From Patiria pectinifera (Eukaryota; Echinodermata; Asteroidea; Valvatida; Asterinidae): a stretch of DNA of 64,000 nt. Position 1 is the first letter of the stretch, and each line of letters begins with the position of its first letter. The position numbers and the translations under genes were made by a program. Under the pieces are notes generated by a model. It made no database searches. It was not told the origin of the DNA and was given only the letters and a program-made list of their open reading frames with translations. Location: contig CM057140.1 in assembly GCA_029964075.1 (NCBI GenBank), positions 4,544,643 to 4,608,642 of the forward strand, read 5' to 3'. Shown here in pieces: positions 1-12,915 of this stretch.

Positions 1-174
1 TAATGATGACATTTTTCTATCCTTAAATTTGATCCATAAAAGCTAAAATGAACCTAGCTATAAGGCTTGAGTTTCTTGTTTGAAAATCAATTCTTTGTTT
101 CTATTCATTGTATAAAAGTGACCTTTTATACGAAGCTTATTTGTTTGTAAAAAGCCTTCTGTGATTATTTTCAG

Positions 175-3100
175 GGCGGACAGAGTATCTGAACCCAGAA
201 GTATCATTCCAAGGATCTACCACGCAGATCCTAGGTTACGGTACGGCACTGTACTATGGTTTCTGGCCATACACTGGTTGGTAAGTACAGGTATAAGAGA
301 ACTTGTTCGTTTCCAAGAAAAATTGAACGTTTGCAGTGGCGTAGCAAGGTCATTTTTTTTGGGGGGGGGGAATTTTTGAAAAGGGCACTTGCACATCCAT
401 GGTAAAATGTCGACACGTTTTTTTCTCCGGACGCTTGGCCTCCGTAAAATCAAAAAGGGGGAGGGGGTACCATCTGTCGATGGGGGCGCTGTTCCAAACC
501 GACGATTATGTACAATAACGGACAATATATGATGCTTTTCAGGACGATACTTGCGTCAAATTAAAAAAAAACAACACCCGTAACGGCCGATGACACAAAA
601 AAGGCACGACAAAAAGGGCACGACTTCTTTTTAAAAAGGGCACTTGTTTTTAGAAAAAAAAAGGACTGTCACTTCTTTAAAAAAAGGACACTCTTTACAA
701 AATATTGGGGGGGGGGAGCGCTGGTTAAAAAGAGCATTTGAATGGAAAAGGGCAGTCTTTACAAAATATTGGGGTGGGTAAATACCCCCCCCCCCCTAGC
801 TGGCTACGTCTATGGTTTGGCCACTTAGGTATCCGCTGTTTTCATGTGTCCATTCAAAGCTGCAATCTTATGGCAGTTTGTGCACATGACTCATCAGCTG
901 CACCACTGTTTGTTTTGACAGACAATTTCAAGAGATCCACAGAATATAGGCCTAATAAATATGTTTTTATTTTATTGGCGTTTTCCCACATAGGGACAAT
1001 CTCAACAATGTGTCAGAGGAGTTAAAGAATCCAGCAAGGTAAGTTTTTTGTCTGTTCATGGTGTTTCATGTTCCCTTGCATATCGCTGTTGAATGTTCGT
1101 TTGCGCCATATGGGTCCTTTTAGTCAGGAGATGACTTTTAAATAAATAAACAGCTTAAATATCTCTAAGTCGAACATTATGTTAGTTAGCAAAAACAAAA
1201 GAAAACGAAAAGATAGAAGTCAAGAGTGTAACGAACACTCACAGAGCCTGACCCAAAGGCCACTAGTTTGAATTGCTGCGCCCATTCTTTAAACAGGTCA
1301 GCGTCCTGTAGTAAATTCAAAATAACTTTTCGTGGCAGTAGTTAACGATACTTTGAAAGACCGTTATGAGAACGTTGCAAGCAAGGTGTTAGCCTTCAAC
1401 CATCTACTGCGTCGATTAATATTTGGACTCAAATGGGAAGTATAAGCTTCAGTTTTTGCCGTATATACTTTAGCACCCAGCTCTTTGTAGCTTTACAACT
1501 TCTTAATGCGCCCCTGTGTGGTGCATGAGCTTATGGCATAAAGGCTCTGCGAAGAACCTCTCCCTCAAGACCAATTTTTCCTTTGGTTCTGATGTGCAGT
1601 CTACCTCCTATCTGTAGTTCATTCAATGCCCTTGTTTCATGCTGACAATTGAAGTAGACTTCTCCCTACTTTAACTTGGATACAGCGTCTGCGTTCTGCA
1701 AAGTTTGTCTGGTTGATGGGTTGCTGAAGCTGAATCTTGGTCGGTATGTTTTTTTTTTCAATAGCTTCGCATGGGATGTCTCCAGTTAGCTAAATGTTTT
1801 GATGATGACACACGCCTTCTCCATTTTGTTGTCACTGAACAGAGGTCGGGACGTCCGATCTGATAGCAAAAGCCAGTATAACTTTCCATTATGGTCGTTG
1901 GCTGAACTGCCGTGGCGTAGTGCAGATCGCAAAACCTGCCTCTTCGGGTTATAGGCATTGTGAAATTGTCTTATTACATGAAGTGTTAATGTTTAATTTG
2001 TCATTTGCAGAAATCTGCCGTTGTCGATCGCTATTGCAATGCCGACTGTGACCGCCATTTACCTGCTGACTAATATCGCATATTTCACCGTACTCTCACC
2101 AGATGAGCTGCTTGCTTCCAGTGCAGTCGCAGTGGTATGATATCTATGTCCATTTGGGATAGTAAATAAATGTTATGACATTATTTTAGCTTCAAATTTA
2201 TTTGAAAAACGTTTATCCGCAAATGTTTATGGGGAAAAAACTGATTATTCGATTGACATCCATTTATTTAAATCGTCGGCTTCAATTTTTGTTTTGTTTT
2301 GTGTAACAACAAAATGAATTACACCGTTCCAAAAAAAGGGACAAATTGACTATGTGCTACTATTGGATATCCTTTATAAATTGCTAATGCCTTTACTAAT
2401 GCATGTAACAGATAACGTAAAGTTTGAAATGTTCTCTTTTGGGGTTCTTTGATTAGACCTTTGCGGAGCGAACCCTTGGAATCATGGCTTGGCTGGTCCC
2501 GTTGGGAGTGTGTATCTCCACTGCGGGTTCCCTCATGGGAAGTTTCTTGTCCGGACCAAGGTAAAACATTTAGCTACACATTTGTTCGTCTTCTGCTGCT
2601 TTCAACCGAATAACAATAAATGGATTTATATGTTGTACTTGGTGGTCTACGTGTTTTAACGTTCGGTGCCAATTATTACTTCCAATACTCCCCAAAATAC
2701 TCCCCTCCTTTTTCATTTTGATTTATATTCATATTTAGTGTAATACTGAATATTGGACGGATACGATTTTAACATTACCAAACTAAAAGAGAAATCATGT
2801 ACATGACCTTTTGATTGTATTTGCCGTTCTCACGCCAGGACGAATTGGTTCCGTCTGTACCCTGGACACCGCATAGAAAGACAAACATTAATTTAAGGCA
2901 TGACCATGCAGGCACCAGACTATTCTAATTTTGAAGTTGCAAATGATGGTCCAATGTAGGGCGCGCTTGGTGGGTTGGTGGGTGGGTGGGGGATGTCTGA
3001 ATTATGGGCACTGTTTAACTTGGACGATACATTTTGCCGACGGGACAACGATTTTACCGACAAAACCAAATAATGTAGGGGATGTTACACCCCTCCTCCT

Positions 3101-5779
3101 ATAGCGACCCCTGATTGCATGGTGGATATTGTACTAATTATTGAAATCAAAGGGGAGGTTCTTGGTACTAGTACAAAGCGATTATATTTGGGTCTGGATC
3201 AAGGATTTCTTTTAATTTATGCGAGTATTTTTGGAGTTTACTGATTGTGGCGGGGAATTGTTTAGCCTTGGCGGAGATTTGCGCTCTCTGAGTGCTTTCT
3301 AGTTTGGTAATCAATCATTGGTTTCTTTAATTTGTTTGCATTATTATTGCACCACCAGGATTGCATTTGCTGCAGGACGAGAAGGCCATATGTTATCGAT
3401 CCTCTCTATGGTCAGTGTCAAGTATCATACCCCACTGCCTGCTATTCTTTTACAGGTAAATAAAGACTTGTAAATACTTTGTCGTAATTTTCGTTAAATA
3501 ATGATGTAGGCCTACACCAAATATACTTTTGAAAACAATTACGGTAAATGTATTAATCACAGCTCGACAAAATTGTGGGTATAAAGAAAGCCCTTATCCA
3601 TTTGGGAAGAAATCCAGATTTTCGAAAATCTGGATTTCTTCCCAAATGGATAAGGGCTTTCTTTATACCCACAATTTTGTCGAGCTGTGATTAATACACG
3701 AAAATCTGGATTTCTTCCCAGTGAGAAGATTTACAAATAGTCTTCCGGCACTGCACTAAAGCCCTTGAGTACCTTTTACAATGATATCATTACGAAAGTG
3801 TATGATAATGAGGCAGCGTGTGGTTTCTCTGCATATTCTAATTCTAGGGACTCATTGCGGTCGTACTAATCATGATGGGTGACTTCAATTCGATCATCGT
3901 GTACAGTGGTATCGTTCAATGGACTCTCTTTCTGGCTGCTTTTGCGGCAGTATTTGTGCTGCGACGCAAGTATCCAGATACACCCAGACCTTTTAAGGTT
4001 AGTCCAGTAATAATATGTTAAGTTTGACAAAGATCTTCATCACCTTGATAAATTCCTCCGACCTATTAAAAACGATCTTCTGTTTGTAAAGGTTCCCGGA
4101 GCTATAGCAACGAAACGTTTATTAGGGCAAACCTGCAGGGGCTTGGGGGAAAACGACCAAACGCAAGAACAAGCATCTTGGGCTGTTAAAAATAACCAGT
4201 TTTGAATCTTGACAGTGTTGATGAAAGTGTTATTGAAAACGTTGTTGATATCAGAAATTGAGCTTGCTGCTTATTTTCCAATTTAAGCCATTATTAAGTC
4301 AAAATTAAGTCGCTTTAAATCATATTGATCACTTCGGGCTATTTACAGTTTCGTAGTCTTGTTCCCAACCTACTTAATATTTCGGTCAACAGTCTGGTTC
4401 CATATCTCCTATCTTTTGTACTTGCAGGTCAACAGTCTGGTTCCCATCCTTGCAATCATTGCCTCTATCTTTATGGTTCTGGCACCAATCATCTCCGATC
4501 CCAAGCTGGAGTACCTGTACGCATTCGTGTTACTTGCACTGGGCCTCCTGGTCTACATCGTGTTCGTACGAGGAAAACGACAGCTTCCTTTCATGGGTAC
4601 GTGCTAGCCTTCTTTTAAAACTCAGCTTATTTAACATAATTTACCTACTATCAGGCCCGTCGGTAAGGGGGGGGGGCGGGCAGCAAGCCACCCCCCCCGC
4701 CAAAACCATAGACTTCAAAATTATAATGTATGTGTATTTGTGGGTTTTTTTATCTCATGGTGTTCCTCATAGCCGCTATTGTGCCCCCCCCCTCCCCCCG
4801 ACAATGCCCTGAGCTGGTAACGGGGCTACCTACTACATGGTGAGTCCAAAGAAGCGCAACCCAAACCCCATAAAATATATTCATATTTAAAAATGTGTAG
4901 CACCAAAATAATAATGACTGGAAAGCCAATTTCACAAGCTTCTTTTAGATGAAAACATTACCGAAATTGCTCAATCCGTTCAAAGAATATCACCATTTAA
5001 ACACAATGATTCTAAAACCTGTCTCGTCAAAAAAAAGCAATTCATTATGTGTTTTGACTGTTTGGAACAACAAAGAAAATGACACAGAATACTTTTTTCA
5101 GCAAAATGTCACCAACTGTAGTACACAATATCTTTATGAACAACCCTGGTTAGGCAAACAATGTGATTTATAAAATCTATTTTTTTTTAAGGACGGGCCT
5201 TCAAAGGGATTCTGTTGAATATTTGTTTAAACTAAGATTTTATCGCTGGTGATGTTTGAAGACGATTGCGACGACGATTCGAGAAATCGCATTTTTTTGG
5301 ACGAGACAGGTTTTAGGGTAATTGTGTTTAAATAGTATTATTTTCTGAACGCATTCCAGTCATTTTTTTTTCATCTAAAAGTACTTTCTGAAATTGGCTT
5401 TCCAGTCAATATTATTTTTGGTGTTACATATTTTTTTTTAAATATGAAATATAATTTTTGGGGTTTGGGTTCCGCTTTTTTTTGACTCACCCCATATGAT
5501 TACACAAACGTTAAAATTAATAAGCTGTAAATGATTCAAATCGTAGTATGACCAAATGCACACAGGTTGGAGAGAGTATTTATCATGATCTAAATTTGAA
5601 TCTACCTTGTGTTCAATAGTTTTAAGCCATTGAATGTTATTCTTGCTAATATCAAAATACATGCATCCTAACAAACCGACCAGTTTTGTGGCTGATGAGA
5701 GTTTTCTTCATATTACTTTGCAGATCAAATGACCGTGTTCTGTCAGAAGTTGTCTCTTGTCGGCCCATCACGTGCTTAG
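175..5779 (+). CDS. SLC7-family amino-acid transporter light chain, copy 1 (partial, exons 5-12)
   Basis: Exons: 175-280, 994-1038, 2011-2134, 2457-2560, 3359-3455, 3848-3997, 4428-4596, 5724-5779 (stop TAG). Each is bounded by AG and GT, and each length and phase equals that of the matching exon in the two downstream copies. Exons 1-4 are not in the window. The product is the C-terminal half of a 12-TM light chain of the xCT/b(0,+)AT/y+LAT type. Visible family marks: an [12 protein letters not shown] stretch joined across exons 7 and 8, the AGREGHML loop in exon 9, RRKYPD at the end of exon 10, and [12 protein letters not shown] in the last TM region. The TM6 motif that reads WAYxGW in relatives is WPYTGW here; the Pro is unusual. 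Near-identity to copy 2, including parts of introns, shows recent tandem duplication. Substrate cannot be told from sequence. Confidence 0.88.
334..814 (+). mobile_element. MITE with CAGTGGCGTAGC termini (intron 5 of copy 1)
   Basis: Begins CAGTGGCGTAGCAAGG and ends CTGGCTACGTCTATG, imperfect inverted termini of a type seen again at 7482-8690. A direct repeat gtttg flanks it. The inside is a run of 'aaaagggcac' words with long G and C tracts, and it matches the inside of the second copy (acccgtaacggc, then ggcacgac). No coding capacity. Confidence 0.6.
2955..3115 (+). mobile_element. MITE fragment in intron 8 of copy 1
   Basis: Contains acgattttaccgacaaaacc next to G-rich sequence, resembling acgattttgccgaaggaacg within the MITE at 7482-8690. 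No clear ends. Confidence 0.35.
3549..3698. repeat. Perfect 150-bp palindrome without spacer
   Basis: Two 75-bp arms (3549-3623 and 3624-3698) are exact reverse complements, centred on ttttc|gaaaa. The 22 bases starting at the centre (3623-3644) recur directly at 3699-3720. It lies in intron 9 of copy 1. The matching intron of copy 2 (41940-42070) has one unduplicated version of the left arm, so the palindrome arose after the gene duplication. Confidence 0.95.
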
Positions 5780-7480
5780 GTTGCTTCAACAGGTGCAGCC
5801 ACGCCCCCATCCCACATCACCGGGACGAGAATATTTTTTTCCCAAACGACATCCCTTTCCCATCTTATGATTGGTCCGTTACATGCATATCTAATGCACT
5901 GTTCTCCAAAACAAAAACCCAAGATAGTCTTTGCGTCCTGTGAGAAGTGTTCCTTCCCCACTTAAATGTAAACTGAGAAGAAGTGAAAAACGCTCACTGG
6001 GGTTCGAACTCGGATCACCTGATTAGAAGTCAGGACTACTTCAAACCAGTCCACGAATCATCTGCCAATAGTTGGTGATTTCAACACCATTATTCCTTGT
6101 TATATAACGTTTCTCTAAAGCCCTCGACATCACGAATATAACGCAGAGAGAGAGAGAACGCCCTCTTGTGATATCGGCGGATGTCGTCTGGGAAAAAATA
6201 ATAATTCGCAGCAGAGACGGGGCTAAACCCTGCCACAACTACCGTGGTGTGAATTGTCTCTTGTTAGATAATAGCTTATATCTTGTTAAAGGTAGGGTAG
6301 ATCATTTTCAGCTATCCAAAAAGTAACTGACGAAATTATTGTTGAAAAGCTTAATTCGGGTTAAAGATGGTAATGGCATTAAACTTTCTGGGAAATTATA
6401 CTTTCTGGCATGCTGTCATTTTGAATAAAATAATACAAGAAGGCCATTTCCACAGATGCGTCAAGTGAAGCATTTTGTGGACAAATGAATTCCTTGACTA
6501 GTTGGTTTGTCATTCCGTATTAAGGCGACATATAACTGTCGCCCTTTTGTGGTTAGGATCACCATCTGGATCGATTCCTCGTGCTCCAATTAGTAAAAAT
6601 ACCGAATTTCGTGGACAAAAGGATAAGGTTAACTTGTGTTAGGTGGAGGTTAATGGTTTGTGCACAAGTCTATGGGAAAATCGCCATATTGTAGCAAAAG
6701 TTATTATTATTAGTATTATTAAATTATTATAATTACTACTAATTACTATTAATATGAGGTGTGCATTATGGAAAGTAGTTGGATATTCGATTATTAAATT
6801 CTTCTTCTTTTTTATACTTTTGAATTATAGCTGTGTAATTTAAATCAAAGTAATAACATAATGTCAGTTCGTTGGACAGAAATATATGGGGTATATTTCC
6901 GATTGGAACAGAAAATCAATTCTGAACGATGTCAATGAAAACTCATTTATAAAAATGAGTAATCATACAATGGCGGTTATTTTATATAAAAACATAGATG
7001 TGTAGTATTGTGAATCAAAACCATGATTTCTTTGCCCCAAGAAAACACAGCAAAGAATTCACTTTAATTTAATGTCACGTGATCGACTACAATGCATGCT
7101 GGAAATTCAATATGGCCACTAATTTTGTGACTAGCCGCTTTTTTTTCCTTTCTGCACAAACTATTGTTTTCATTTAGGGTACTATTCCTGACTGCTTCTG
7201 CCAGAAACAAACTCAATAATTTGATAATTTTACAACGAGTATTTCATTTGTGTCAAATTCGGTTGAAATAAATTGAAATTGTTATACTCAAATTACTTTC
7301 ATCCCCAAAAATACTAAGTATAGCATCCCCCAGCGGTTATTTTTGGCTTGCCAAAAGTTGATTGATGGCAGAATATTGACCAAAAGAAGGATGTACTAAA
7401 TTCGAAAGTACACGAATGAAACAATTATACATTATGCCAAAACTGGTGTTTTAAATGTGCAAAAATACAGTACAGTAAAT
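5780..7480. other. 3' flank of SLC7 copy 1 and intergenic DNA
   Basis: The stretch gtgcagccacgcccc after the stop and ctgccacaactaccgtggtg near 6226 matches the 3' flank of copy 2 (near 44610-44660), so a shared 3' UTR is likely, split here by a SINE. The rest is AT-rich with no coding signal seen. AATAAA-type words occur (for example near 7268), but no polyadenylation site can be fixed. Confidence 0.5.
5960..6080 (-). mobile_element. tRNA-derived SINE head, minus strand
   Basis: The minus strand reads a degenerate tRNA: a D-arm-like TGGACTGGTTTGAAGTAG, an anticodon arm CCTGACTTCTAATCAGG (loop CTTCTAA, anticodon TCT, Arg-like), then GAGTTCGAACCCC as B box. The T stem has mismatches, so it is not a working tRNA. 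It interrupts the 3' UTR-like sequence of copy 1. Confidence 0.6.
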
Positions 7481-7481
7481 G

Positions 7482-8690
7482 CAGTGGCGTATCCAGGTTT
7501 CTATTCGAGGGAGTTGGAATGGGTAATATTAGTCTGAGAAGTGGATGGCAACAAGGCGTTTTGTTAAGTCACCTGGAAAAATCAAAAAGGGGTGGGAGTA
7601 GACATTATCTGACTTTTAAGAAAGCTGTTCATCGTTGGGGACGATTTTGAAAAATATCGCACGATAGACGGTGGCGGCTCACTTGCGTACAGGCACACGA
7701 TTTTGCCGAAGGAACGACGATTTTGCTCAACTGAAATTGGTCATTATCAAAGAGTACCGGCCAACCAACATGGAAAAAAGGATGGGGACCAATGTGCCCC
7801 CATTCTGAGACAAAATACCCTGGTCCTTATAGCGTTATGCTAAAAACATGCCCTCTTTGTAACTGGCTGATCAACTAGTGGAGTTACTGACAAAGAGCCG
7901 GGCAGTGCTATTGTATAGGATTTCCCCGCAATTTGCTATAGCAAACCCGTTTTGTAAACTAGATGCATGAAAAGACTTTGATTGAGTAGCACTTCTGAAT
8001 CAATTGAATAGAATTTTGACGGGTTTTTGTTCTCAAAGTAAACCTCCGTCCTCGTTTATGGGTTCGTTATTGACCATATCTTCCACTTTCCATCTCCTCG
8101 CTTACTATGCAAGGATGCAAATCTTCTTCTTCTTGCGTGTGGCGTGCACAGCCTACGGTTGTAGGCCAAGGGTAGACATCCAGGCGCCAGAGCATAATCG
8201 GTTACGGTGTGGATGGCTTTGATGCCGCCGAGGAGATGCCTCAGTGGGCAGTCGTTCACGATGTGCTGGATGGTCTGGTCTGGATGTCCACAGTCACAAG
8301 TAGGGCTCTCCGTCATACCCCACTTGTGCAGATGATGGGCAGTTCCTGTTCTTGCATGGAGGGTGCAAATTCTGCTCTGGGTTAGCCATTGATAGTCTAT
8401 ATCCATCTGTCAATGGTGCTTTTCAGGGTGATACATGTGCGAAATTCAAAAACAAGCACCCGTAACGGCAGATGGCTCAAGAAAGGGCACGACTTTTTTT
8501 TTTGGAAAAGGGCACTGTCTTGTTCGTTCAAAAAGGACACATGTAAACAAAAGTAGGGCACTCTTTACAAATATGGGGGGGGGTATGCGCTAGTGAAAAA
8601 GGGCATATTAATGGAAAAGGGTAGTCTTTGCACAATTTGGGGTTCCCTTAACCCAAACCCCCCCCCCCCCCCCGCTGGCTACGCCTATTG
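7482..8690 (+). mobile_element. MITE with CAGTGGCGTA termini, interrupted by a LINE fragment
   Basis: Starts CAGTGGCGTATCCAGG and ends CTGGCTACGCCTATTG. The flanking halves (7482-7740 and about 8420-8690) match the element at 334-814. The middle, including 8056-8406, is a foreign insertion with reverse-transcriptase sequence on the minus strand. Confidence 0.6.
8056..8406 (-). pseudogene. C-terminal fragment of a non-LTR reverse transcriptase
   Basis: The minus-strand reading frame has the pattern LHARTGTAHHLHKWG, then CDCG, then QHIVNDCP, the Cys/His-containing tail found after the RT domain in several LINE clades. The catalytic RT core is absent, so this is a 5'-truncated insertion. It sits inside the MITE at 7482-8690. 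Confidence 0.6.
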
Positions 8691-9030
8691 GGAGAGAGAA
8701 GTTTTGAGATTACAGCACCAAAGTTCTCGAATACCCTACCAGAAACTGTGAAACTTTCAAATTCAGTCTGTACTACCCTGGGCGGAGTGACCTGATGCCC
8801 CTGGGGCATCAACAAACCCAAGTTTTTGAATAAAAAAAAAATTAGGGCCAATAACGTTCACCTCCTATCTAATCCTCATTCAACCCTTGCCAAATCAGCT
8901 GGTTCAATGAACTTTGCAGCCGGGGCTACACCCAGGCCGTGTCAACAAACTTTCGACCAGGCGTCCTGCCAAGTCTCATTGAAACATCGCCAAAGACCTG
9001 TAACTTGACACAGTCATCTCCCTTCATAAC
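8690..9030 (+). mobile_element. LINE 3'-end remnant and unassigned sequence
   Basis: The first 80 bp (gaataccctaccagaaactg, then gaaactttcaaattcagt) closely match the LINE tail at 21285-21345 and translate to a NTLPETVKLSNS-like end typical of CR1-type ORF2. Nothing recognised in the rest. Confidence 0.4.
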
Positions 9031-9388
9031 TGTATACCAGGTTTCAGGTTCAAGTTTCAGGGTTTCAGGTTTATTTCCATACTATAAGGTAATTAAGTTG
9101 AATAATATACGTCAGGTAAACATTTTAACGGAACTTGAAATAATAGTATGGGGAGGCCAGACAAGAAGCCGAAGCTTGTACTAGGTCTGCCCCCTTCACA
9201 AAGAATACATGTAGTTATACAATTCATGAAAATCATAGGATATATCAATAATCTGTGATTACATTAAATTCACGAGCTAATGCAAAACTTTACAAAAAAA
9301 GAATAAGTTACTTGAAGTAAATTTACCATCCTTGGCTGTACATGTGTTGTTAATAATTTCACTTGGCAATGAAGTAATAATTTTGCTC

Positions 9389-12300
9389 TTAATCACCATT
9401 GATATTAGCCGTAGTGAGAAGTAGGTTTTTATAATACAATTTACGTGCTCTAATTGAGGTCATTGGGCAGAGAGATCGAATTGTATTCCAAAGGAGGGGT
9501 CCCTGGTGTCGTACAGTTGAGAGGTGTAGGGATGTTCTAACTTTATTAAGATGAAGCTTATTTGACGACCTGGTGTCGTAATGATGAATATCTGTGTTCA
9601 TTTATGTACAAAAAACGATTTAATATTCAAAGGCAGTATGTTTTTTTTCAAAATTATACATTAGAGCACACAATTTATATTTATAAAGATCATATACAGA
9701 TAAGGTGTTGAACTTAACAAATAGCGTGGCAGAGTGATCCTTGAAACTAGAACCATTAATCAGTCTTAAAGATTTCTTCTGTAAAACGAGCAATTTATCA
9801 AGGTAGGTTTTATGAGTATTTCCCCAGGCAAGTATACCATACTGAAGATGAGATAAGGATAACGTATTATAAATTGAAAATAGGGCACGTGATGGGACAA
9901 AATATCTAAGTTTTTTAAGAATACCAAGGTTGCGAGATATAAGTGTAAGGACTTTCTGACAATGATTTGTCCACGTTAACTTATCATCAATAATGACCCC
10001 CAAAAACTTACAGGAATCAACCTTTTCAATATGATGATTGTTAAAACGAATCTTAATGTTTTTTTCTACAGTTCGATTTGTAAAAAAAACATCGTATGTA
10101 TTTTCTTAAAATTCGAAGAAAATTTATCACATACAAACCACTCAAATACATTAGTTAGCTCACTATTCATTATGTCAACAGCATCATTTAAATGTTTACC
10201 ACTGTAGAATATGTTTGTATCATCTGCAAATAAGATGAACGTCAGAAGTCGAGTAGAATTAAAAATATCATTAATATAAATAAGAAATAAGATAGGTCCT
10301 AGGATTGAGCCCTGAGGTACACCACATGTGATTGGTTTGTAATTCGACTTTTTATTTTGCCAGACAACAAATCGTTTCCTATTTCTCAAGTAATCTTTAA
10401 ACCACTCGAGTGCAGTACCTCTGACACCATATGTTTGTAGTTTATTAATTAGAATATCATGATTTATGGTATCAAATGCCTTAGAAAGATCCCCCCAAAA
10501 AAACAATTGTATGTTCACGTTTGTCCAGACTAGATGTTATTTTATCAACTATAAGGCAAGTTCAGTTGAATATTTGGCCCTGAAGCCATACTGAGATTGT
10601 GACAGTATGTTAAATTTAGCAATACATTTTCAAGACGGTTTGCAACTAACCTTTCTAACAATTTTGAGAAGCATGGCAATACAGATATGGGGCGATAATT
10701 AGTGACATTGGAACGATCACCATTTTTGTAAACTGGAGTAACTTTAGCAATTTTAAGTTCATTAGGGACATCTCCGGAAATTAAAGAGTGATTAAAACTA
10801 TCTGTTAAAGGGTGAACAATAAAAGGAGCAATATTTTTTATCAAAATATTATCAAGTTCATTATGACCAGCACTCTTCTTATTTGGAAGTTTACTGATAC
10901 AATCAAATAGTTCTTCCTCGGTGACTGGGCTTAAGAATAGAGAATCGGGAAAGTTACCTTTGATATATGTTATCGGGTCAGAAGTACTATGTTGTATCTT
11001 AGAAGCTAAATCTGGACCAATGTTAACAAAATGTTGATTGAAATGCTCTGCAATCGTTTGAGGGTCGTTAACATCATTATTGTTTATTTTGATCGAGTTA
11101 ATTGGCTTGATGGTTTTGCGCTTTTTATTTAAAATTTCATTTATGATTTTCCAGGTATTTTTTATGTTTTTTTGTTGTTGCTCAAAAGACTCGGAGTAAT
11201 ATATTTTCTTGGAGGCTCTAATAACGGTGGTTAATTTGTTTTTATATCTGTTATATTTGAGTTTGTTGATCTCAGAAGGTTTTGTAAGAAATACTTTATA
11301 CAGTTTATTTTTCTTTTTTAAAGACTTGAGTAGACCTTTGGTAATCCAGGGATTTTTAGGTTCTTTATTGTGATGTCTACACTTTTTATAAGGCATGCAT
11401 TTATCAATGAGTTCACTTAGCTTGGATATGAACTGCGAGTATCGCAAATTGACTCCATCATCGGTAATAATTGAACCCCAGTCAACTTGAGCTAATTCAC
11501 CTTTCAGAGCAGCAACATTTCTGGCTGATGTATTCCTTTTCAAAAAGGAACTAGATTGTTGCTTAGCTCGAGCAAGGTTAAGGTTGGAGCAAAAGAAAAT
11601 GATTGGAAGATGATCGCTGAATTCCGATAGAACAATAAAAGTGGAAAATGGTTCAATGTCGTTAGTACAGATATTATAAATCAGTGTTGCTGAATTTGGA
11701 GTTATTCTAGTTGGTTTGTCAATAGTTGGGCGAAACAACTAAGTATATAAGAGGTTTAGTACATCATTAGTTCCTGCGTGAGATTCACAGTTAAGAAGAT
11801 TAATATTAAAATCACCTAACAAATAACATTTTTTGGATTCAGGTGCATTGTTTTCCAGAACTGGTTCGAGGTCTTCTGTGAAGGTCTGAAGACATAAACC
11901 AGGGGGTCTGTAGATCAAGCCAATTATAATGTTACTTGTTTTTGTTTTTATCTCAATAAATAAGGATTCATGGGATTGAGTCGGAATTGACAGATCGGGG
12001 CGCAATACATAAGTCAGTGAATCTTTAACATACATCATTACGCCTCCGCCAGTTTGATTTTGTCTGTTTTTAAACTCAATGTTATAACCTGGCATGACCA
12101 ATAGGGGATCAGGGTCTGACTTCAGCCATGTGTTTCAGTAAGGCCGATAATTTGACATTCGTGCCTTATTTCTAAAAGCGAATGCTGCAGGGAATCAAAA
12201 TGTTTATTTATACTTCTTATATTTGCGTGATACAATGTAAAGGAATCGCCTTTCTCAGTATATTTGGATTGCACCTGGTCTTCACTAAGGTGTTCAGACC

Positions 12301-12499
12301 TGCATGTACTTTGCAGGAATTCAGCATATTCAGTATCCAACGGTACGGGATTAAAGACGTAATCGTTGAGGCGATTTATGACATCACTATCTGATGAATG
12401 GCGTGAGTCTGTACTACTTAAACTTTCATTGAAACTACTGCTGTCACTTAAATAGTTACTGCTAGAACTGGACATAAGATTTAAATTACAATAAGACAT
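9389..12499 (-). pseudogene. LINE ORF2 (endonuclease and reverse transcriptase), broken
   Basis: Pieces on the minus strand: 12122-12499 (endonuclease start, ANIRS and GLTET), 11739-12101 (GGGVMMYV, LIYRPPG, LLGDFN), 10545-11738 (SDHLPI, then NYRPIS of the RT), 10066-10518 ([25 protein letters not shown]), 9620-10003 ([12 protein letters not shown] thumb region) and 9389-9601 (C-terminal tail). Catalytic motifs are present but lie in different frames or are split by stops, so no intact protein can be made. Confidence 0.8.
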
Positions 12500-12915
12500 T
12501 AATGGATGGAATGGCCAGAATAAAAGCCGTTACTAAGGGCTAGTGAAGGGCGTCCACAGCAACGTTTCAATGTAAAACAAGATACTGAAACTATGAACAT
12601 GTTTCATTACCAATGAAATATGGAAGATGATGCGTTTACTAGGGTAGACAATGACCATAAATTCACACATTATTTTGTTATAATTACATGCACTAAACCC
12701 CAAATATTCGGTGACTTAAGGAGACATTGAAATGATATTATAAGAAGGTGATCTGCCAAATAGTGCAAGATTTTGGTCATGTTAAGGATGGTAGTAGTTG
12801 TGAATAAGAGGAAAGAAATTGTTACCATATTTAAAGTAGTAAACTTAAGTAGTAAGTTACAATGTAGCTAAAGCAAGATGTTATATACCTTATTGATCGG
12901 AGTTAAGATATCGGG

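Noticed and set aside
5998..6075. Functional tRNA-Arg (TCT) gene
   Set aside because: T-stem mismatches and a poor acceptor stem; it fits a tRNA-derived SINE.
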